DNA of 49,086 nt from positions 35,397 to 84,482 of the forward strand of contig REAP01000031.1 of the NCBI GenBank assembly GCA_004294385.1, written 5' to 3'. Below the pieces are notes generated by a model. That model worked only from the letters and a program-made list of their open reading frames with translations. It ran no database searches and had not been told where the DNA came from. The translations under genes were made by a program, and so were the position numbers. Within the stretch, counting starts at the first letter, position 1. Every line of letters starts with the position of its first letter. Source of the stretch: Oscillatoriales cyanobacterium. Lineage in GTDB: Bacteria > Cyanobacteriota > Cyanobacteriia > Cyanobacteriales > Microcoleaceae. This document shows, one piece after another, positions 25,444 to 35,108 of this stretch.

Positions 25444-25563
25444 TTACTTGTCGATACCCAACTGATCGCCGCGCTTGTACTGCTGATAAGCAGCAAAAAA
25501 TAGCCCCGACAGAGTAACAAAGATTAGACCAAGAACAATACCTGAAAGCAACGGTTCTACCAT
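25444..25563 (-). CDS. petG: Cytochrome b6-f complex subunit 5
   Basis: PetG is a 39-residue single-span subunit of the thylakoid cytochrome b6-f complex and is needed for its assembly or stability. The translation starts [20 protein letters not shown] and continues [16 protein letters not shown], nearly the universal PetG sequence; a short IDK tail follows. AAGGAG lies 6-7 nt before the ATG at 25563. It is divergent from cytM across a spacer of about 616 bp that contains decayed mobile-element sequence. Confidence 0.97.
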
Positions 25564-25639
25564 GAGATCTCCTTATCGTTAAGATTTAACAACCTATTTT
25601 TAATCTTACCAGCACCTATAGATGAATTTTCGCCTTCAT

Positions 25640-26080
25640 CGCCTTTCAAGCCTTGAGAAGGCTTGATATCCCCGCTGGGAAGGATTAAGCTATGTTTTGA
25701 CACTCAAGCGGGCTTTAGCCACTGAGATTCTACTGACAGAATTAGACGAAGGGTATTGCCTCAATCTAGTCTCGTTACGGCCGTCAAACGCCGTCTACCT
25801 AGTCACCAATCGTCAAGCGATAGTTACTAGCTACTTTTATTGTTTTCACTGCTTTCAGAATCCACCACGCTTGCCAAGACACGGTACGCTCCACAACCTG
25901 CCATTATTTGCTCTTTCCTGTCATACTGACACTAGGACTTAAACCTAACCGTTGTTTCATAGGAGCCGGGATTTCTCCGATACTAGGATGTTTCAACACG
26001 CAGATGTTCTAATTCTTACTTACAATCCGATTATACCGCATTTTCAAGAACACTCTTGACTAAAGTCTCCCGCGCCGCTT
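25640..26080. mobile_element. Decayed insertion-sequence DNA between petG and cytM
   Basis: There is no intact gene. The stretch GGTACGCTCCACAACCTGCC (about 25883-25902) is matched by GGTACGCTTCACACTCTGCC near 26729, next to IS200/IS605-like end sequence, so both may be parts of the same element type. The minus strand has a short frame reading HPSIGEIPAPMKQRLGLSPS with a stop, possibly a transposase tail. The GGCTTTAGCC palindrome near 25712 would fit a subterminal hairpin. The assignment is tentative. Confidence 0.35.
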
Positions 26081-26179
26081 CCCTAGGAAGGTCTTTCATA
26101 CTCTCTCGTTTCCCGCATCCCGTATTATTTTTATGAGAAATAAATTTTCTTGTAGATACTATTTTTAAATTGAACTCCT

Positions 26180-26560
26180 TTGAATCACCAAATTGTCACA
26201 AATGAAACTAAAAACTCGATCGAGCAAATTGCCATATTTGTGCTAGCGTTCTTGCTGGCGATCGTGTTATCCACCTTAGCAGTACACCGCTTTCAGGTCG
26301 CAGATCCCTACGTCAGCAGCGTACTGTCCTTGATTGGAGACCCTATTCAGGGTTCCGCCATTTTTCAAATGAACTGTGCCGGATGTCACACATCCCTCTC
26401 CGACACTCAAGTCGGGCCAAACTTACACCTAGTGTCCCAGCGCAAATCCGAATTCGGCCTAATCCGCCAAGTCACCAGCGGGCAAACCCCGCCAATGCCA
26501 CAGTTTCAGCCAAGTCCCCAAGAAATGGCAGACTTGCTCAAATACTTGGAACAAATTTGA
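26180..26560 (+). CDS. cytM: Cytochrome cM
   Basis: Membrane-anchored mono-haem cytochrome c of 126 residues. An uncleaved N-terminal helix (about 17-38) precedes DPYVSSVLSLIGDPIQGSAIFQMNCAGCH with haem motif CAGCH. VGPNLH, RQVTSGQTPPMPQF (axial Met region) and QEMADLLKYLEQ follow. This matches cyanobacterial CytM, a thylakoid/plasma-membrane cytochrome implicated in balancing respiration and photosynthesis in dark or mixotrophic growth (family knowledge). The start is TTG at 26180. No ATG is available in a sensible place, and there is no strong ribosome binding site. Confidence 0.88.
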   Translation: MNHQIVTNETKNSIEQIAIFVLAFLLAIVLSTLAVHRFQVADPYVSSVLSLIGDPIQGSAIFQMNCAGCHTSLSDTQVGPNLHLVSQRKSEFGLIRQVTSGQTPPMPQFQPSPQEMADLLKYLEQI

Positions 26561-26925
26561 TACTCCCCAGGGCTGAAGCCACGGGGATTCTTGAATGAAT
26601 CCGAAAACTCTCAAAGGTGCTATCAAATCACCTCTACACGCTCAAAACAACTACCCTTATAAAAGATATTGCAATTGCGCTTACTTTTAAATTGTGTTTG
26701 TTTTCATAGACCATCACAACGCCAGATAGGTACGCTTCACACTCTGCCATTACTTGTCAGTTATACAGGCTTACTACTCCTTGAGGAGTGTGGTGGTGTC
26801 TTACTTACAATCTATTCTAACTCAACTTTTCAATCAGTTAGATCGGGAAATATTGAAGGCGGTTGAAACCGCAGCCACTTTCCTCCCCATGTCTAAAGCC
26901 AGGGGCTTCTCGCTCGTTTTTTGGT
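26556..26925. mobile_element. IS200/IS605-like end sequences without transposase
   Basis: CTCCCCAGGGCTGAAGCCACGGGGATTCTTGAATGAATCC (26562-26601) and GGCGGTTGAAACCGCAGCC..CCCCATGTCTAAAGCCAGGGGCTTCTCG (about 26860-26913) resemble the subterminal hairpins of cyanobacterial IS200/IS605 elements. About 250 bp separate them, and no tnpA or tnpB frame is present. It is either a small non-autonomous derivative or two remnants. The element touches the cytM stop codon. Confidence 0.5.
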
Positions 26926-26943
26926 GAACCAGAAACCGGAGTC

Positions 26944-27184
26944 GGACACTCCAAGAGCCCAAGGAGTGTCAACTTAAGGTCAAACCCTCAGTCCGCCAGG
27001 GAATGAATTCCCTGCCTCAAAGCTCAAGTCCTCTCAAAGAGGACTAATGAGTTCTTCAGTCCTCTTTGAGAGGACTTTAGCTATTAGACAGGGAATTCAT
27101 TCCCTGGCGCCAGGGCGGGCCCACTAGCGGACACGGGGCGGGCTGACAGCTTAAGTTGACACTCCTTGGGCTCTTGGAGTGTCC
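26944..27184. mobile_element. Nested palindromic element with perfect 35-bp terminal inverted repeats
   Basis: The ends 26944-26978 and 27150-27184 are exact reverse complements over 35 bp, beginning GGACACTCCAAGAGCCCAAG. Inside are further paired blocks: CCAGGGAATGAATTCCCTG with CAGGGAATTCATTCCCTGG, and AGTCCTCTCAAAGAGGACT with AGTCCTCTTTGAGAGGACT. Most of the 241 bp can fold into one long hairpin or cruciform. It carries no gene. The position just after the stop of the giant RTX gene (27196) suggests insertion there or a terminator-like role. Confidence 0.85.
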
Positions 27185-27195
27185 CTACTACCGGA

Positions 27196-30100
27196 CTATA
27201 CCAGTACGTTGAAATCCTGAGCAGTTAGCAAGCTCGATCGCACGCCCTTCAAAGTAGCCAACAATTCACCAGTACCAGCAACGCTAATTGATGCCGATCC
27301 ATTAGTTTGAGTCAACGACAATTGAGCGAAGTCCAAGCCTCCCGCCAAAACCAGCAAATCAACTCCTTGAGTGAAGTCAATAATCGTGTCCGAACCGCTA
27401 CCCGATGCCAAGAGGAAGCCATCGGTACCCTCGCCACCAATCAGAGTATCGCTGCCAAGGCCACCAAAGAGGAGGTCATCGCCAAAGTCACCAAAAATAA
27501 CGTCATCGCCACTGCCACCAAATACAATGTCGTCATCATCCCCGCCACCAAGAGTGTCATTGCCTTGATCGCCAGTTAACTCATCGTTGCCGGTGCCGCC
27601 CAACATGACATCATCCCCTTTGCCGCCGTAGGCGATATCATCACCTTCATCCCCAGATATAGAGTCATTGCCACGATTACCGTAAATAGTATCGTTGCCC
27701 AAATCGCCAAATATCAAGTCAAAGCCTTTACCACCAAAGAGAGCATCGTTATCAATGCCTCCGTAGACAGTATCGTTGCCCGTATTGCCATTGATATAGT
27801 CGCCGCCCTGTTGGCCAAAGATCAAATCATTGCCACCCAATCCGAAGATAGAGTCACTACCTGCACTACCCACAAGGATCTCGTCCCCGTTATTGCCATT
27901 GATCACACTGTTCCGTGAAGGACTCGCGGGCACATTTGGAGTCGGGATTCTCGGAAACTCTTGAGGGAAAACCAAATCTGTGGTTTGCGGGTCCAGAGGG
28001 GTAGTGAGATCAGGAGTTGGAGTCGGAGTCGGAGTCGGAGTCGGAGTCGGAGTCGGAGTTGGGGTTGGAGTCGGAGTCGGAGTCGGAGTCGGAGTCGGAG
28101 TCGGAGTTGGATTCGCGATCGGAGTTGGATTCGCGATCGGAGTTGGATTCGCGATCGCAATCGGAGTCGGAGTCGGAGTCGGAGTCGGAGTCGGAGTCGG
28201 AGTCGGAGTCGGAGTCGGTGTCGGAGTCGGGAAGCTCGCGAAATTGACGTTGACAGTAGTGCCAGAAGTGATTTCGATCGAGACCGGGTTGGGTTTGCTT
28301 TGGGTTAACCCAGCTTGCGGGACTTCGCGGACGCTGTAAGTTCCCGGTGTCAGGTTCGTGAACAGGTAGTTACCAGTATTGTCTGTAGTAGCGGTAACAG
28401 GAGCAGGAGCGGGAGTGCCAGGAGTTCCAGTTACCACCTTGGTTAACTCAATTTTGGCATTCACCAAACCCACTTCTCCGGTATCCAGAACGTCATTTTT
28501 ATTGACATCTCGGAAGCTCACCCCTTGAATCGTGGCTGGTTGGGGCAGGAAGTTACCGAAGTCAATGCCCGTGATTTTATCTCCGGCCTTAATCGTAATG
28601 TCGGCGGGGAGCGCAGTCGTCGGTATCGAGTCTTTTTGTTGGACTTCCCTTACCTTGTAAGTACCTGCGGGGACCTCGGTGAGAGTGTAGTTGCCGTTGG
28701 CGTCGGTGATTGTAGTCAGTTCGCCCTGATCGAAGACTCCATTTGTTGGGTTGCTGTCGATGAAGATTTGCCAATTTGGGAGCCCGACTTCTCCGGCATC
28801 CTTGATTTTGTTTTGGTTGGCGTCACTGAATTTTTGACCGCTGATGGTGCTCGACTCAAAGAAGTTGCCGAAGTTGTTGTTTTGGGAGTCGAGTCCGCTG
28901 GTGAGGGCTACTGTCAACGCGCCGGAAAGGGTAGGCGTGGCTGCGTTGGCGGCGGGCGCGATTTGTATCCAGCCTGGTTGCAGCACTTCGCGGACTTTAT
29001 AGCTGCCGGCTGCCAGGTTGGTGAACTGGTACTTACCGGCAACATCGGTGACTGCGCTGGTTTCGGTTGGGTCTTGCTTGTCGTTGTCGTTGGCATCCAG
29101 GTAGATTGTCCAGCCTGCTAGGACTGGTTCGGTGTCCTGTTTCGTGCCATTTTTGTTGCGATCGTTATATTTGAACCCGCTGATCTTGCCGAACTGGAAG
29201 TTGCCGAAGTTGGTGGGAGTGGCTGCGCTGTTGATAACGTTCACGCCGCTGCTGGTAGTGATGCTACCAGTGGGGGCAAGAGTTGGTTGCCAACCAGTTT
29301 TTGGCACTTCCTTTAGGGTGTATGTGCCGAATCCAACATCGGTAAAGGTGTAGTTGCCGGTGGTAGTTGTACTTTGGGTTTTTACCACTGCACCGGCGGC
29401 GTTGAGTAACTGAATATCAAACAGAGTTGCCGGTGCTCCCTCTCCCGCATCTAGGGTTCCCTTGCCGTCTTTGTCATCGAATTTGGTGCCGCTAATCGTG
29501 ATGTTTGTGAAGTTGCCGAAGTTTCCGCCAGCGACATTTAGACCGCTTTGGAGGGGGATGTCGGCGGGATCGACTGTGGTTTTTGTGGAACCTGTCGGCA
29601 CTACTTCGCGGACTCGGTAGCTAGCACCGCCGGTCAGCGGACCAAGGTTCGGGAAACTATAAGCACCTGTGCTAGTTGTGTTTTGGGTGGTGATAGTTGC
29701 TCCGGTGACGGAGTTGATTAAGTTGACTGGGATGTTTGCTAATCCGATATCTCCTGAGTCTTGGACTCCGTTGCCGTTTTTATCATCAAAGATGAGACCA
29801 TTAATGGTCATGGACTGGAAGTTGCCAAAGTCTTTGCTGTTAGAGTCAGCAATACCTGTGTTGTAGGGAGTAGCGGTAGCTGTAGGGAAAGTTTGCTGCC
29901 AATTAGTTACTGCCTGTTCTCGAACGGGGCTATTACTCTTGGTGTCGAGGAGGGTGTAATTCCCACCCGTTGCGACAGTCACCCGCTTTTCAGCACTATC
30001 TAGGGTGCTGTTATTGTTGTCATCTACATAAACAACAAAGTTTTGGACTGGAGTTGTGAGAGTTGCTTCTGTCCCGTCTTTGGCCACATTGCCGTTGCTG

Positions 30101-32226
30101 TCGTTGAATTTCTGACCCTGGACGACTGGGCCGTACTCGTAAGCACCAATGTCAACATTGGGTTTACTGACAAGAGTGTTGTCAATTTTCCGAGGGAAAC
30201 CTGCGCCGCGTTGGTCTGTAGTACCAGTAGCCGCAGTGTTGTCGCCACCGCCAATGGCAGGGTTAGTGCTAGTGGTAACGGGGCTGTTGTCAACTAGGGC
30301 AAGGGTAAAAGGAGCAGGACCAGTGGCGCCATTCAATCCGGCAGAGGCGGCTGGTGCTAATACATTGGCGATGGTCAGAGGAGCGGTTAGTTGTTGAGTC
30401 GGTGTAAAACCAGTGCTATTGCCCAGAGCCCCTATCAGGTTGTTGTTTCCTGTGAATGCCCCGGTAACATCTGTGTTGGTGGTAGCAGTGTTGCCAGCCA
30501 CGATCGTGTTTTTGACCGTAACTGTACCGCCGTTGTTGTAAATGCCACCTGTAGTTCCCGCTGTGGCACTGTTGTAGGCGATCGTGTTGTTAGTGAGGGT
30601 GGCTGTAGCACCAGTGTTGACAAAAATTGCACCACCTGCTGCTTGACCTGCAACTGCGGCACCACCACCGGAAGCACCCCCCGTCACTGTGTTGCTATAC
30701 AGGGTGCTATTGGTCATGGTGAATGTGCCACCGTTGATAAAAATTGCGCCGCCTAAACCAGCACCGCCGCCACCAAAACCAATCGCACTTGCACCGCCAA
30801 AAGTCCCACCAGCGATCGTAGCATTACCGCTACCGCTACCACCGCCGAAGCCACCTAAGCCACCTGGGCCGTTAGTCCCAGCCGCCAAACCTGTACCAAA
30901 AGCACCGCCAGCACCGCCGCCGCCACCAAAGATGCCACCACCCCCAGTACCACCATTACCACCACTACCTTGAGTACCAGTACCAGCAGCACCGCCAACA
31001 CCACCGGCACCACCACCACCGCCGCCACTACCGACAACGCTACCAGCACCACCAGTACCACCAATACCTCCAGCACCACCGTTTGTGCCGCCAACACCAG
31101 TACCACCAGTACCACCTTTACCGCCTGTACCGCCAGCAGTACCAGCACCACCCGCCTCGCCAGCCTCGCCAACCCCACCGGCAAGGCCATTACTTGCTAG
31201 ACCAGTTCTACCATCTCTACCATTTGTCCCTGTTGTGCCTTCAAAGACAGTAGCCAGATCCGCGCTACCACCCTTGCCACCATTCCCAGCAGCACCTGCA
31301 CCGCCGACAGCCTGGTTACTGGAGAAAGTTACTTTGTCAACAATTACAGTCCCACCGTTGATAAAAAGTGCGCCTCCTAAACCCGCAGCCCCACCACCAC
31401 CAGTGGTTCCTGGGTTGCCTACTGCTTTTGCAGAATCTATGGTGAGGTTAGAGAGGTTAAATGTTGTGTTATCAACTACGAAGGCACGGTTGTTATTATT
31501 GCCACTGATCCTGAAACCACCACCAACAATTGTGGTGGTGTCCTTAATTCTCGGTAATAGGCCTGTGAGGGTGATATTGCCAGTGAGGGTGATCGTGTCA
31601 ATCCCAGTGTTGGTGTTGGCAACCTTGATGGCATTTTCCAGTTCGGTAAAGTTAGCAACTTTTTGTTGCAAGTCAGCAAGCACGCCGCTGTAAGCCTCTC
31701 TCGCCTCTGCGGAAAATGCCAAAGCCGTCTCTATCTTCCCAGTGGAAAATTCCAATTCCCAGTCTCCACCCAAGGCGGCATTCCCTGTCAAGTTATCGGA
31801 AGCCGCAACTTCCGCCCCGGTGATATCGCTGAGTTTTTGTACAAAAGCGATACCTGCTTCTGTGGCGGCGACGTTGCAACCGTAAAGTAGAATTTCTGGT
31901 TTAGCTGTAATTCTAGTGTTCGAGTTGGTCTCGGCTGGTAGGGTAAACCATTTTTCTAGCCGATCGCGATAAGTTTCAATGTTACTTAAATTAAGTTCTG
32001 TTGCGCCGATTTGGACGCTGGCGGCCGCCCCGTGAGACAAAATGTGGACGGCTGCAATATTTTCCCGTGTTTTAAGTGTTTCTGTGATTTGGTCGATGCC
32101 ATCGCGATCGCCCTTCAGGACAATAACTTCTGTATCGAGATTAGTGCTTTTTGTTAAACTTTCGCAATCTTTAACTTGTGAATCTACAAAAACTATCTGT
32201 TGGTTCCGTGCTTTGTCAAATTCCAT
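27196..32226 (-). CDS. Giant DUF4347 / SdrD-like / RTX calcium-binding surface protein
   Basis: The 1676-residue protein is probably secreted by a type I system, since it has no signal peptide and RTX repeats sit near the end. Residues 1-190 are DUF4347, with His65 (HILSHG) and Cys117 (LLYGCNVA), the dyad layout of clan CD cysteine peptidases (inference). About 195-310 looks like beta-helix sequence. About 330-490 is extremely Gly-rich (GGxGG). About 690-1370 holds six SdrD-like B domains (GxxFxDxNxNGxxDxGE). About 1375-1460 is a PT(PT)n linker, and about 1480-1610 carries GGxGNDxxxG nonapeptides that bind Ca2+. An adhesin, sheath or motility role is likely in filamentous cyanobacteria. No secretion genes are near. 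Confidence 0.9.
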   Translation of the reverse strand: MEFDKARNQQIVFVDSQVKDCESLTKSTNLDTEVIVLKGDRDGIDQITETLKTRENIAAVHILSHGAAASVQIGATELNLSNIETYRDRLEKWFTLPAETNSNTRITAKPEILLYGCNVAATEAGIAFVQKLSDITGAEVAASDNLTGNAALGGDWELEFSTGKIETALAFSAEAREAYSGVLADLQQKVANFTELENAIKVANTNTGIDTITLTGNITLTGLLPRIKDTTTIVGGGFRISGNNNNRAFVVDNTTFNLSNLTIDSAKAVGNPGTTGGGGAAGLGGALFINGGTVIVDKVTFSSNQAVGGAGAAGNGGKGGSADLATVFEGTTGTNGRDGRTGLASNGLAGGVGEAGEAGGAGTAGGTGGKGGTGGTGVGGTNGGAGGIGGTGGAGSVVGSGGGGGGAGGVGGAAGTGTQGSGGNGGTGGGGIFGGGGGAGGAFGTGLAAGTNGPGGLGGFGGGSGSGNATIAGGTFGGASAIGFGGGGAGLGGAIFINGGTFTMTNSTLYSNTVTGGASGGGAAVAGQAAGGAIFVNTGATATLTNNTIAYNSATAGTTGGIYNNGGTVTVKNTIVAGNTATTNTDVTGAFTGNNNLIGALGNSTGFTPTQQLTAPLTIANVLAPAASAGLNGATGPAPFTLALVDNSPVTTSTNPAIGGGDNTAATGTTDQRGAGFPRKIDNTLVSKPNVDIGAYEYGPVVQGQKFNDSNGNVAKDGTEATLTTPVQNFVVYVDDNNNSTLDSAEKRVTVATGGNYTLLDTKSNSPVREQAVTNWQQTFPTATATPYNTGIADSNSKDFGNFQSMTINGLIFDDKNGNGVQDSGDIGLANIPVNLINSVTGATITTQNTTSTGAYSFPNLGPLTGGASYRVREVVPTGSTKTTVDPADIPLQSGLNVAGGNFGNFTNITISGTKFDDKDGKGTLDAGEGAPATLFDIQLLNAAGAVVKTQSTTTTGNYTFTDVGFGTYTLKEVPKTGWQPTLAPTGSITTSSGVNVINSAATPTNFGNFQFGKISGFKYNDRNKNGTKQDTEPVLAGWTIYLDANDNDKQDPTETSAVTDVAGKYQFTNLAAGSYKVREVLQPGWIQIAPAANAATPTLSGALTVALTSGLDSQNNNFGNFFESSTISGQKFSDANQNKIKDAGEVGLPNWQIFIDSNPTNGVFDQGELTTITDANGNYTLTEVPAGTYKVREVQQKDSIPTTALPADITIKAGDKITGIDFGNFLPQPATIQGVSFRDVNKNDVLDTGEVGLVNAKIELTKVVTGTPGTPAPAPVTATTDNTGNYLFTNLTPGTYSVREVPQAGLTQSKPNPVSIEITSGTTVNVNFASFPTPTPTPTPTPTPTPTPTPTPTPIAIANPTPIANPTPIANPTPTPTPTPTPTPTPTPTPTPTPTPTPTPTPTPDLTTPLDPQTTDLVFPQEFPRIPTPNVPASPSRNSVINGNNGDEILVGSAGSDSIFGLGGNDLIFGQQGGDYINGNTGNDTVYGGIDNDALFGGKGFDLIFGDLGNDTIYGNRGNDSISGDEGDDIAYGGKGDDVMLGGTGNDELTGDQGNDTLGGGDDDDIVFGGSGDDVIFGDFGDDLLFGGLGSDTLIGGEGTDGFLLASGSGSDTIIDFTQGVDLLVLAGGLDFAQLSLTQTNGSASISVAGTGELLATLKGVRSSLLTAQDFNVLV
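28018..28217. repeat. Hexamer repeat GGAGTC encoding the PT linker
   Basis: The plus strand repeats GGAGTC (with GGAGTT and CGCGATCGGAGTTGGATT interruptions) for about 200 bp, giving Pro-Thr repeats and three IANPTP units on the minus strand. The near-identical codons make this region prone to length change. Confidence 0.95.
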
Positions 32227-32756
32227 GATTTAATTCCTCTGGTACACGCACACATCAAAGTGATAACACAAACCAAGCGTAACAGCGATCAGATATTTTC
32301 TATGCGATCGCCCTTGCTTCGACGTAACAATTATTTATTGACAACAACGCATTTTTGTGTATTGCCACAATGAATAACTTTATTTGATTGTTTAGAAGTC
32401 TAAAAAGGGGATGTTGTTCCGGCTTTTACAAAAATATTTTATAATACCTGGGCGAAGCTTCTGATTTCACAATAAACTATATACCATATTTTATAAACAA
32501 TGTCAATCAAAATAATTACTGGTGGCGATCGATATTTAATTAATTGGTAATTGGTAATTGGGAATTGGTAATTGGGAATTGGGAATTGGTAATTGGGAAT
32601 TGGGAATTGGGAATTGGGAATTGGGAATTGGTAATTGGGAATTGGGAATTGGGAATTGGTAATTGGGAATTGGTTGTTATTGGAAATGACAGCTAACCAA
32701 TAACAACCAACAACTAACAACTAACCAAGAACCAATAACAACTGTCAACTGACTAA
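32227..32756. other. Intergenic region with AATTGG(G/T) heptamer array
   Basis: From 32545 to 32672 heptamers AATTGGG and AATTGGT alternate about eighteen times. After it come TAACAACCAA-type repeats (32695-32756). The left part (32227-32540) is AT-rich and must contain the promoter of the RTX gene, but I can name no exact site. No gene is seen. Confidence 0.8.
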
Positions 32757-33116
32757 TTACCAACTTTCCTCAACTGGATCGTTTGAATTACTCCAGATTT
32801 CCACATCTAAATCATTGAGATAAATCAGAGCACTTTCAATCTGTTCAGCACTACCGTTCAGTTCCAAATCAAACCAACCATCATCGGTAGTTTTACCACC
32901 CAACAAAGCAGCATTAAAATTTACCTTCAAACCGTATTCAGAAATCAGATTAGAGATCACAGGTTCCTGATGGTATTCTTTGGGAACACGAATGCGAATG
33001 CGGGTTTGAGTTGGTCTGGTGTCCCCACTCTCAGATTTGGGAATGTCTGAGTCTTGGGTTTTGTGAAAATTGTCGATCGCCTCAAATTCAGATTCGTTAC
33101 TATTCTGATCTAACAT
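32757..33116 (-). CDS. NIL domain protein
   Basis: In this 119-residue protein the C-terminal two thirds read as a NIL domain, the ACT-like ligand domain often found on methionine-import ATPases. RIRIRVPKEYHQEPVISNLISEYGLKVNFNAALLGG is followed by TDDGWFDLELNGSAEQIESALIYL. In cyanobacteria free-standing NIL proteins are commonly placed beside sulfate permease genes, as here downstream of cysW. A role in sensing a sulfur metabolite such as methionine or in assisting the ABC system is inferred. The first 35 residues are polar and variable. Confidence 0.85.
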   Translation of the reverse strand: MLDQNSNESEFEAIDNFHKTQDSDIPKSESGDTRPTQTRIRIRVPKEYHQEPVISNLISEYGLKVNFNAALLGGKTTDDGWFDLELNGSAEQIESALIYLNDLDVEIWSNSNDPVEESW

Positions 33117-33176
33117 TTCAGCCTCCTAATATTTACTTATTTCAGGGATAAGGTACTACTGCTTGACGACTAGCCC

Positions 33177-33263
33177 TTCGATCCCCCCTAACCCCCCTTA
33201 ACAAGGGGGGGACAGGAGTATTCTCAAAGTCCCCCTTCTTAAGGGGGATTTAGGGGGATCGAA
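33177..33263. repeat. Long palindromic repeat TTCGATCCCCC...GGGGGATCGAA
   Basis: The arms TTCGATCCCCC and GGGGGATCGAA enclose CCCCCCTTAA..AAGGGGGG and CCCCCTTCTTAAGGGGG hairpins. It lies between cysW and the NIL gene, on the transcript if they form an operon. It probably folds into a strong hairpin that lowers or ends read-through, and resembles dispersed palindromes common in cyanobacterial genomes. Confidence 0.75.
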
Positions 33264-33293
33264 ACTGCGGTATAAACTGACAACTGACAACTA

Positions 33294-34151
33294 TCAACTA
33301 TCAACTTCCTTAATGCTAGTTTTCTGTTCCAAAATCTCCTTCAGCACAAGAGTAACAACTGCTAACAAACCAAGAACCACCGCCGCCGAAAATGCAGCTT
33401 GCGTCGCATACTGCTTGTAAGCATCCTCTACAAATAAAGGCAAAGTTTGCGTTTTTTTAGCAATATTTCCCGACACCACAGAAACAGCGCCAAATTCTCC
33501 CATCGCTCTAGCATTAGTCAAAATTACTCCATAAAGCAATCCCCAGCGAATACTGGGAAGCGTCACATTCCAGAAAATTTGCCAGTCATTTGCTCCCAAA
33601 GTTTTCGCCGCCTCTTCTTGATCTCTTCCCACTTCTTCCAAAACAGGAATTACTTCGCGAGCCACAAAAGGCAGTGTCACAAAAGCAGTAGCCAGCACCA
33701 TTCCAGGGAAGGCAAAAATCACCTTAATATTAACAGCTTCCAACAATGGCCCGAACCATCCCAGCCGACCGTAAAGCAGTACAATCATTAAACCTGCAAC
33801 TACCGGAGATATGGCAAACGGTACATCTAAAATGCTGATTAATAGCGTGCGGCCCGGAAATTTGTTGCGGCCAATTACCCAGGCTGCACATAAGCCAAAT
33901 ACGGTATTTATCGGCACAACAATCAGAGAAATCAGCAGGGTAAGTTGCGCTGCGGCCAGAAAATCAGGTGATGTTAAATTAGCAAAGAATGGCTCGAATC
34001 CCTTCTTGAAAGCTTGGTAAAAAACATTGACCGTGGGGATGAATAAGATGAGAGCAAGATAGCCGATCGCAATTCCGATCAAAGTTGGCTTTACCCACGC
34101 TTTTTCGTTGCTCCGCGTTGCACCATTGAGGGAATTTTGCTTAGCCGTCAT
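33294..34151 (-). CDS. cysW: Sulfate ABC transporter permease CysW
   Basis: Second membrane permease of the sulfate/thiosulfate importer, 285 residues with about six hydrophobic helices. The ABC-contact (EAA) loop reads [33 protein letters not shown], followed by [15 protein letters not shown]. The N-terminus [28 protein letters not shown] is typical of CysW. Its start overlaps the cysT stop by 11 nt, so translation is likely coupled. The C-terminal tail is short. CysA, the ATPase, is not encoded in this window. Confidence 0.95.
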   Translation of the reverse strand: MTAKQNSLNGATRSNEKAWVKPTLIGIAIGYLALILFIPTVNVFYQAFKKGFEPFFANLTSPDFLAAAQLTLLISLIVVPINTVFGLCAAWVIGRNKFPGRTLLISILDVPFAISPVVAGLMIVLLYGRLGWFGPLLEAVNIKVIFAFPGMVLATAFVTLPFVAREVIPVLEEVGRDQEEAAKTLGANDWQIFWNVTLPSIRWGLLYGVILTNARAMGEFGAVSVVSGNIAKKTQTLPLFVEDAYKQYATQAAFSAAVVLGLLAVVTLVLKEILEQKTSIKEVDS

Positions 34152-35001
34152 AGCGTCTTCTCCATGCTTGTAAGAGGTTAATTGCGAACAGCATTGTCAG
34201 CGAAATAGCTAGCATGACAGTGCCGATAACAGTTGCTCCTGCATAGTCGTACTGTTCCAATCTTTGGAAAATCAAAACTGGCGCAATTAAATCTTTGAAC
34301 GGTACGTTAGAGGCGACAATTACCGTAGAACCATACTCGCCAACCGCTCGCGAAAATCCCAGTGCAACTCCGGTTAAAATAGACGGAAATAGTGGTGGCA
34401 AAACTACTCGCCAGAAGGTTTGAAACTGAGAAGCACCTAAGCACCAAGCTGCTTCTTCGATGTCTTTTTCCATCTCGTGTAAAACTGGCTGTACGGTTCT
34501 GACAATAAATGGCAAGGAAATAAAGATCATCGCTATCCCTACACCCAAGCGAGTAAAGGATATCTTGATTCCTAATGGTGCAAAAAGTGAACCTATCCAG
34601 CCGTTATCGCTATAAATTGTGGCGATAGTTAAACCGGCAACGGATGTGGGTAGTGCAAAGGGTAAATCGACGGCTGCATCGACAATCCGTTTTAAGGGAA
34701 AGTTGTACCTGACTAAAACCCAGGCGATTAATGTGCCGAAGACTCCGTTGATTAATGCTGAGATTAAGGCTGTAACAAATGTGACATCGTAGGCGGAAAG
34801 GGCGATCGGGCTTGTGGCAATTTTCCAAAATTCGGCGGGGTTTGTGGTGCTGGCTTTTAGGAGCATTGCTGCAACTGGGAGCAATAGCATTAAGCTGATG
34901 TAGCCTAGGGTAACAGCCCAAGGTAATGTGATTTTGCCGATCGCCCTTTTGATATTCTGAATAGGAGATTGAGAGTTACTGGTTGGAGATAATACAGACA
35001 T
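34141..35001 (-). CDS. cysT: Sulfate ABC transporter permease CysT
   Basis: First permease of the importer (CysT/CysU), 286 residues, six predicted helices starting [19 protein letters not shown]. The ABC-contact loop is [43 protein letters not shown], the characteristic REYG-type CysT ending. It lies 107 bp after sbpA and overlaps cysW. The N-terminal 25 residues are polar and cytoplasmic. The spacer before it folds into a GC-rich hairpin (35037-35093), which may favour higher expression of sbpA than of the permeases. Confidence 0.95.
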   Translation of the reverse strand: MSVLSPTSNSQSPIQNIKRAIGKITLPWAVTLGYISLMLLLPVAAMLLKASTTNPAEFWKIATSPIALSAYDVTFVTALISALINGVFGTLIAWVLVRYNFPLKRIVDAAVDLPFALPTSVAGLTIATIYSDNGWIGSLFAPLGIKISFTRLGVGIAMIFISLPFIVRTVQPVLHEMEKDIEEAAWCLGASQFQTFWRVVLPPLFPSILTGVALGFSRAVGEYGSTVIVASNVPFKDLIAPVLIFQRLEQYDYAGATVIGTVMLAISLTMLFAINLLQAWRRRYDG

Positions 35002-35036
35002 AATTGAATAGCTTTGAATTGGGAATAATTGCTGTA

Positions 35037-35093
35037 GGGGCGGGTTTTACCAACAATAATTGCCTAAAACCAATCATCTCGTAAACCCGCCCC
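35037..35093. promoter_or_regulatory. GGGGCGGGTTT / AAACCCGCCCC hairpin between sbpA and cysT
   Basis: Eleven-bp perfect arms (35037-35047 and 35083-35093) are separated by 35 nt in the sbpA-cysT spacer. On the minus-strand transcript this hairpin would protect the sbpA 3' end or cause partial termination, giving more binding protein than permease. No U-run follows. Such an element may also be a dispersed repeat. Confidence 0.55.
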
Positions 35094-35108
35094 GGCCATT
35101 GGTGCCGA

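Noticed and set aside
25274..25465. Frame coding [16 protein letters not shown] peptide
   Set aside because: It is a pure translation of the CCCAATT simple repeat, with no ribosome binding site.
26669..26866. Plus-strand frame in the IS-like region after cytM
   Set aside because: It crosses the mobile-element end sequence and has no start signal or recognisable protein.
27980..28339. Plus-strand frames full of Val-Gly, Glu-Ser or Arg-Ser repeats
   Set aside because: These are other-frame translations of the GGAGTC repeat that encodes the Pro-Thr linker on the minus strand.
30391..31693. Long plus-strand frames of Thr/Pro/Ala-rich sequence
   Set aside because: They are shadows of the Gly-rich part of the RTX protein, which has low-complexity codons.
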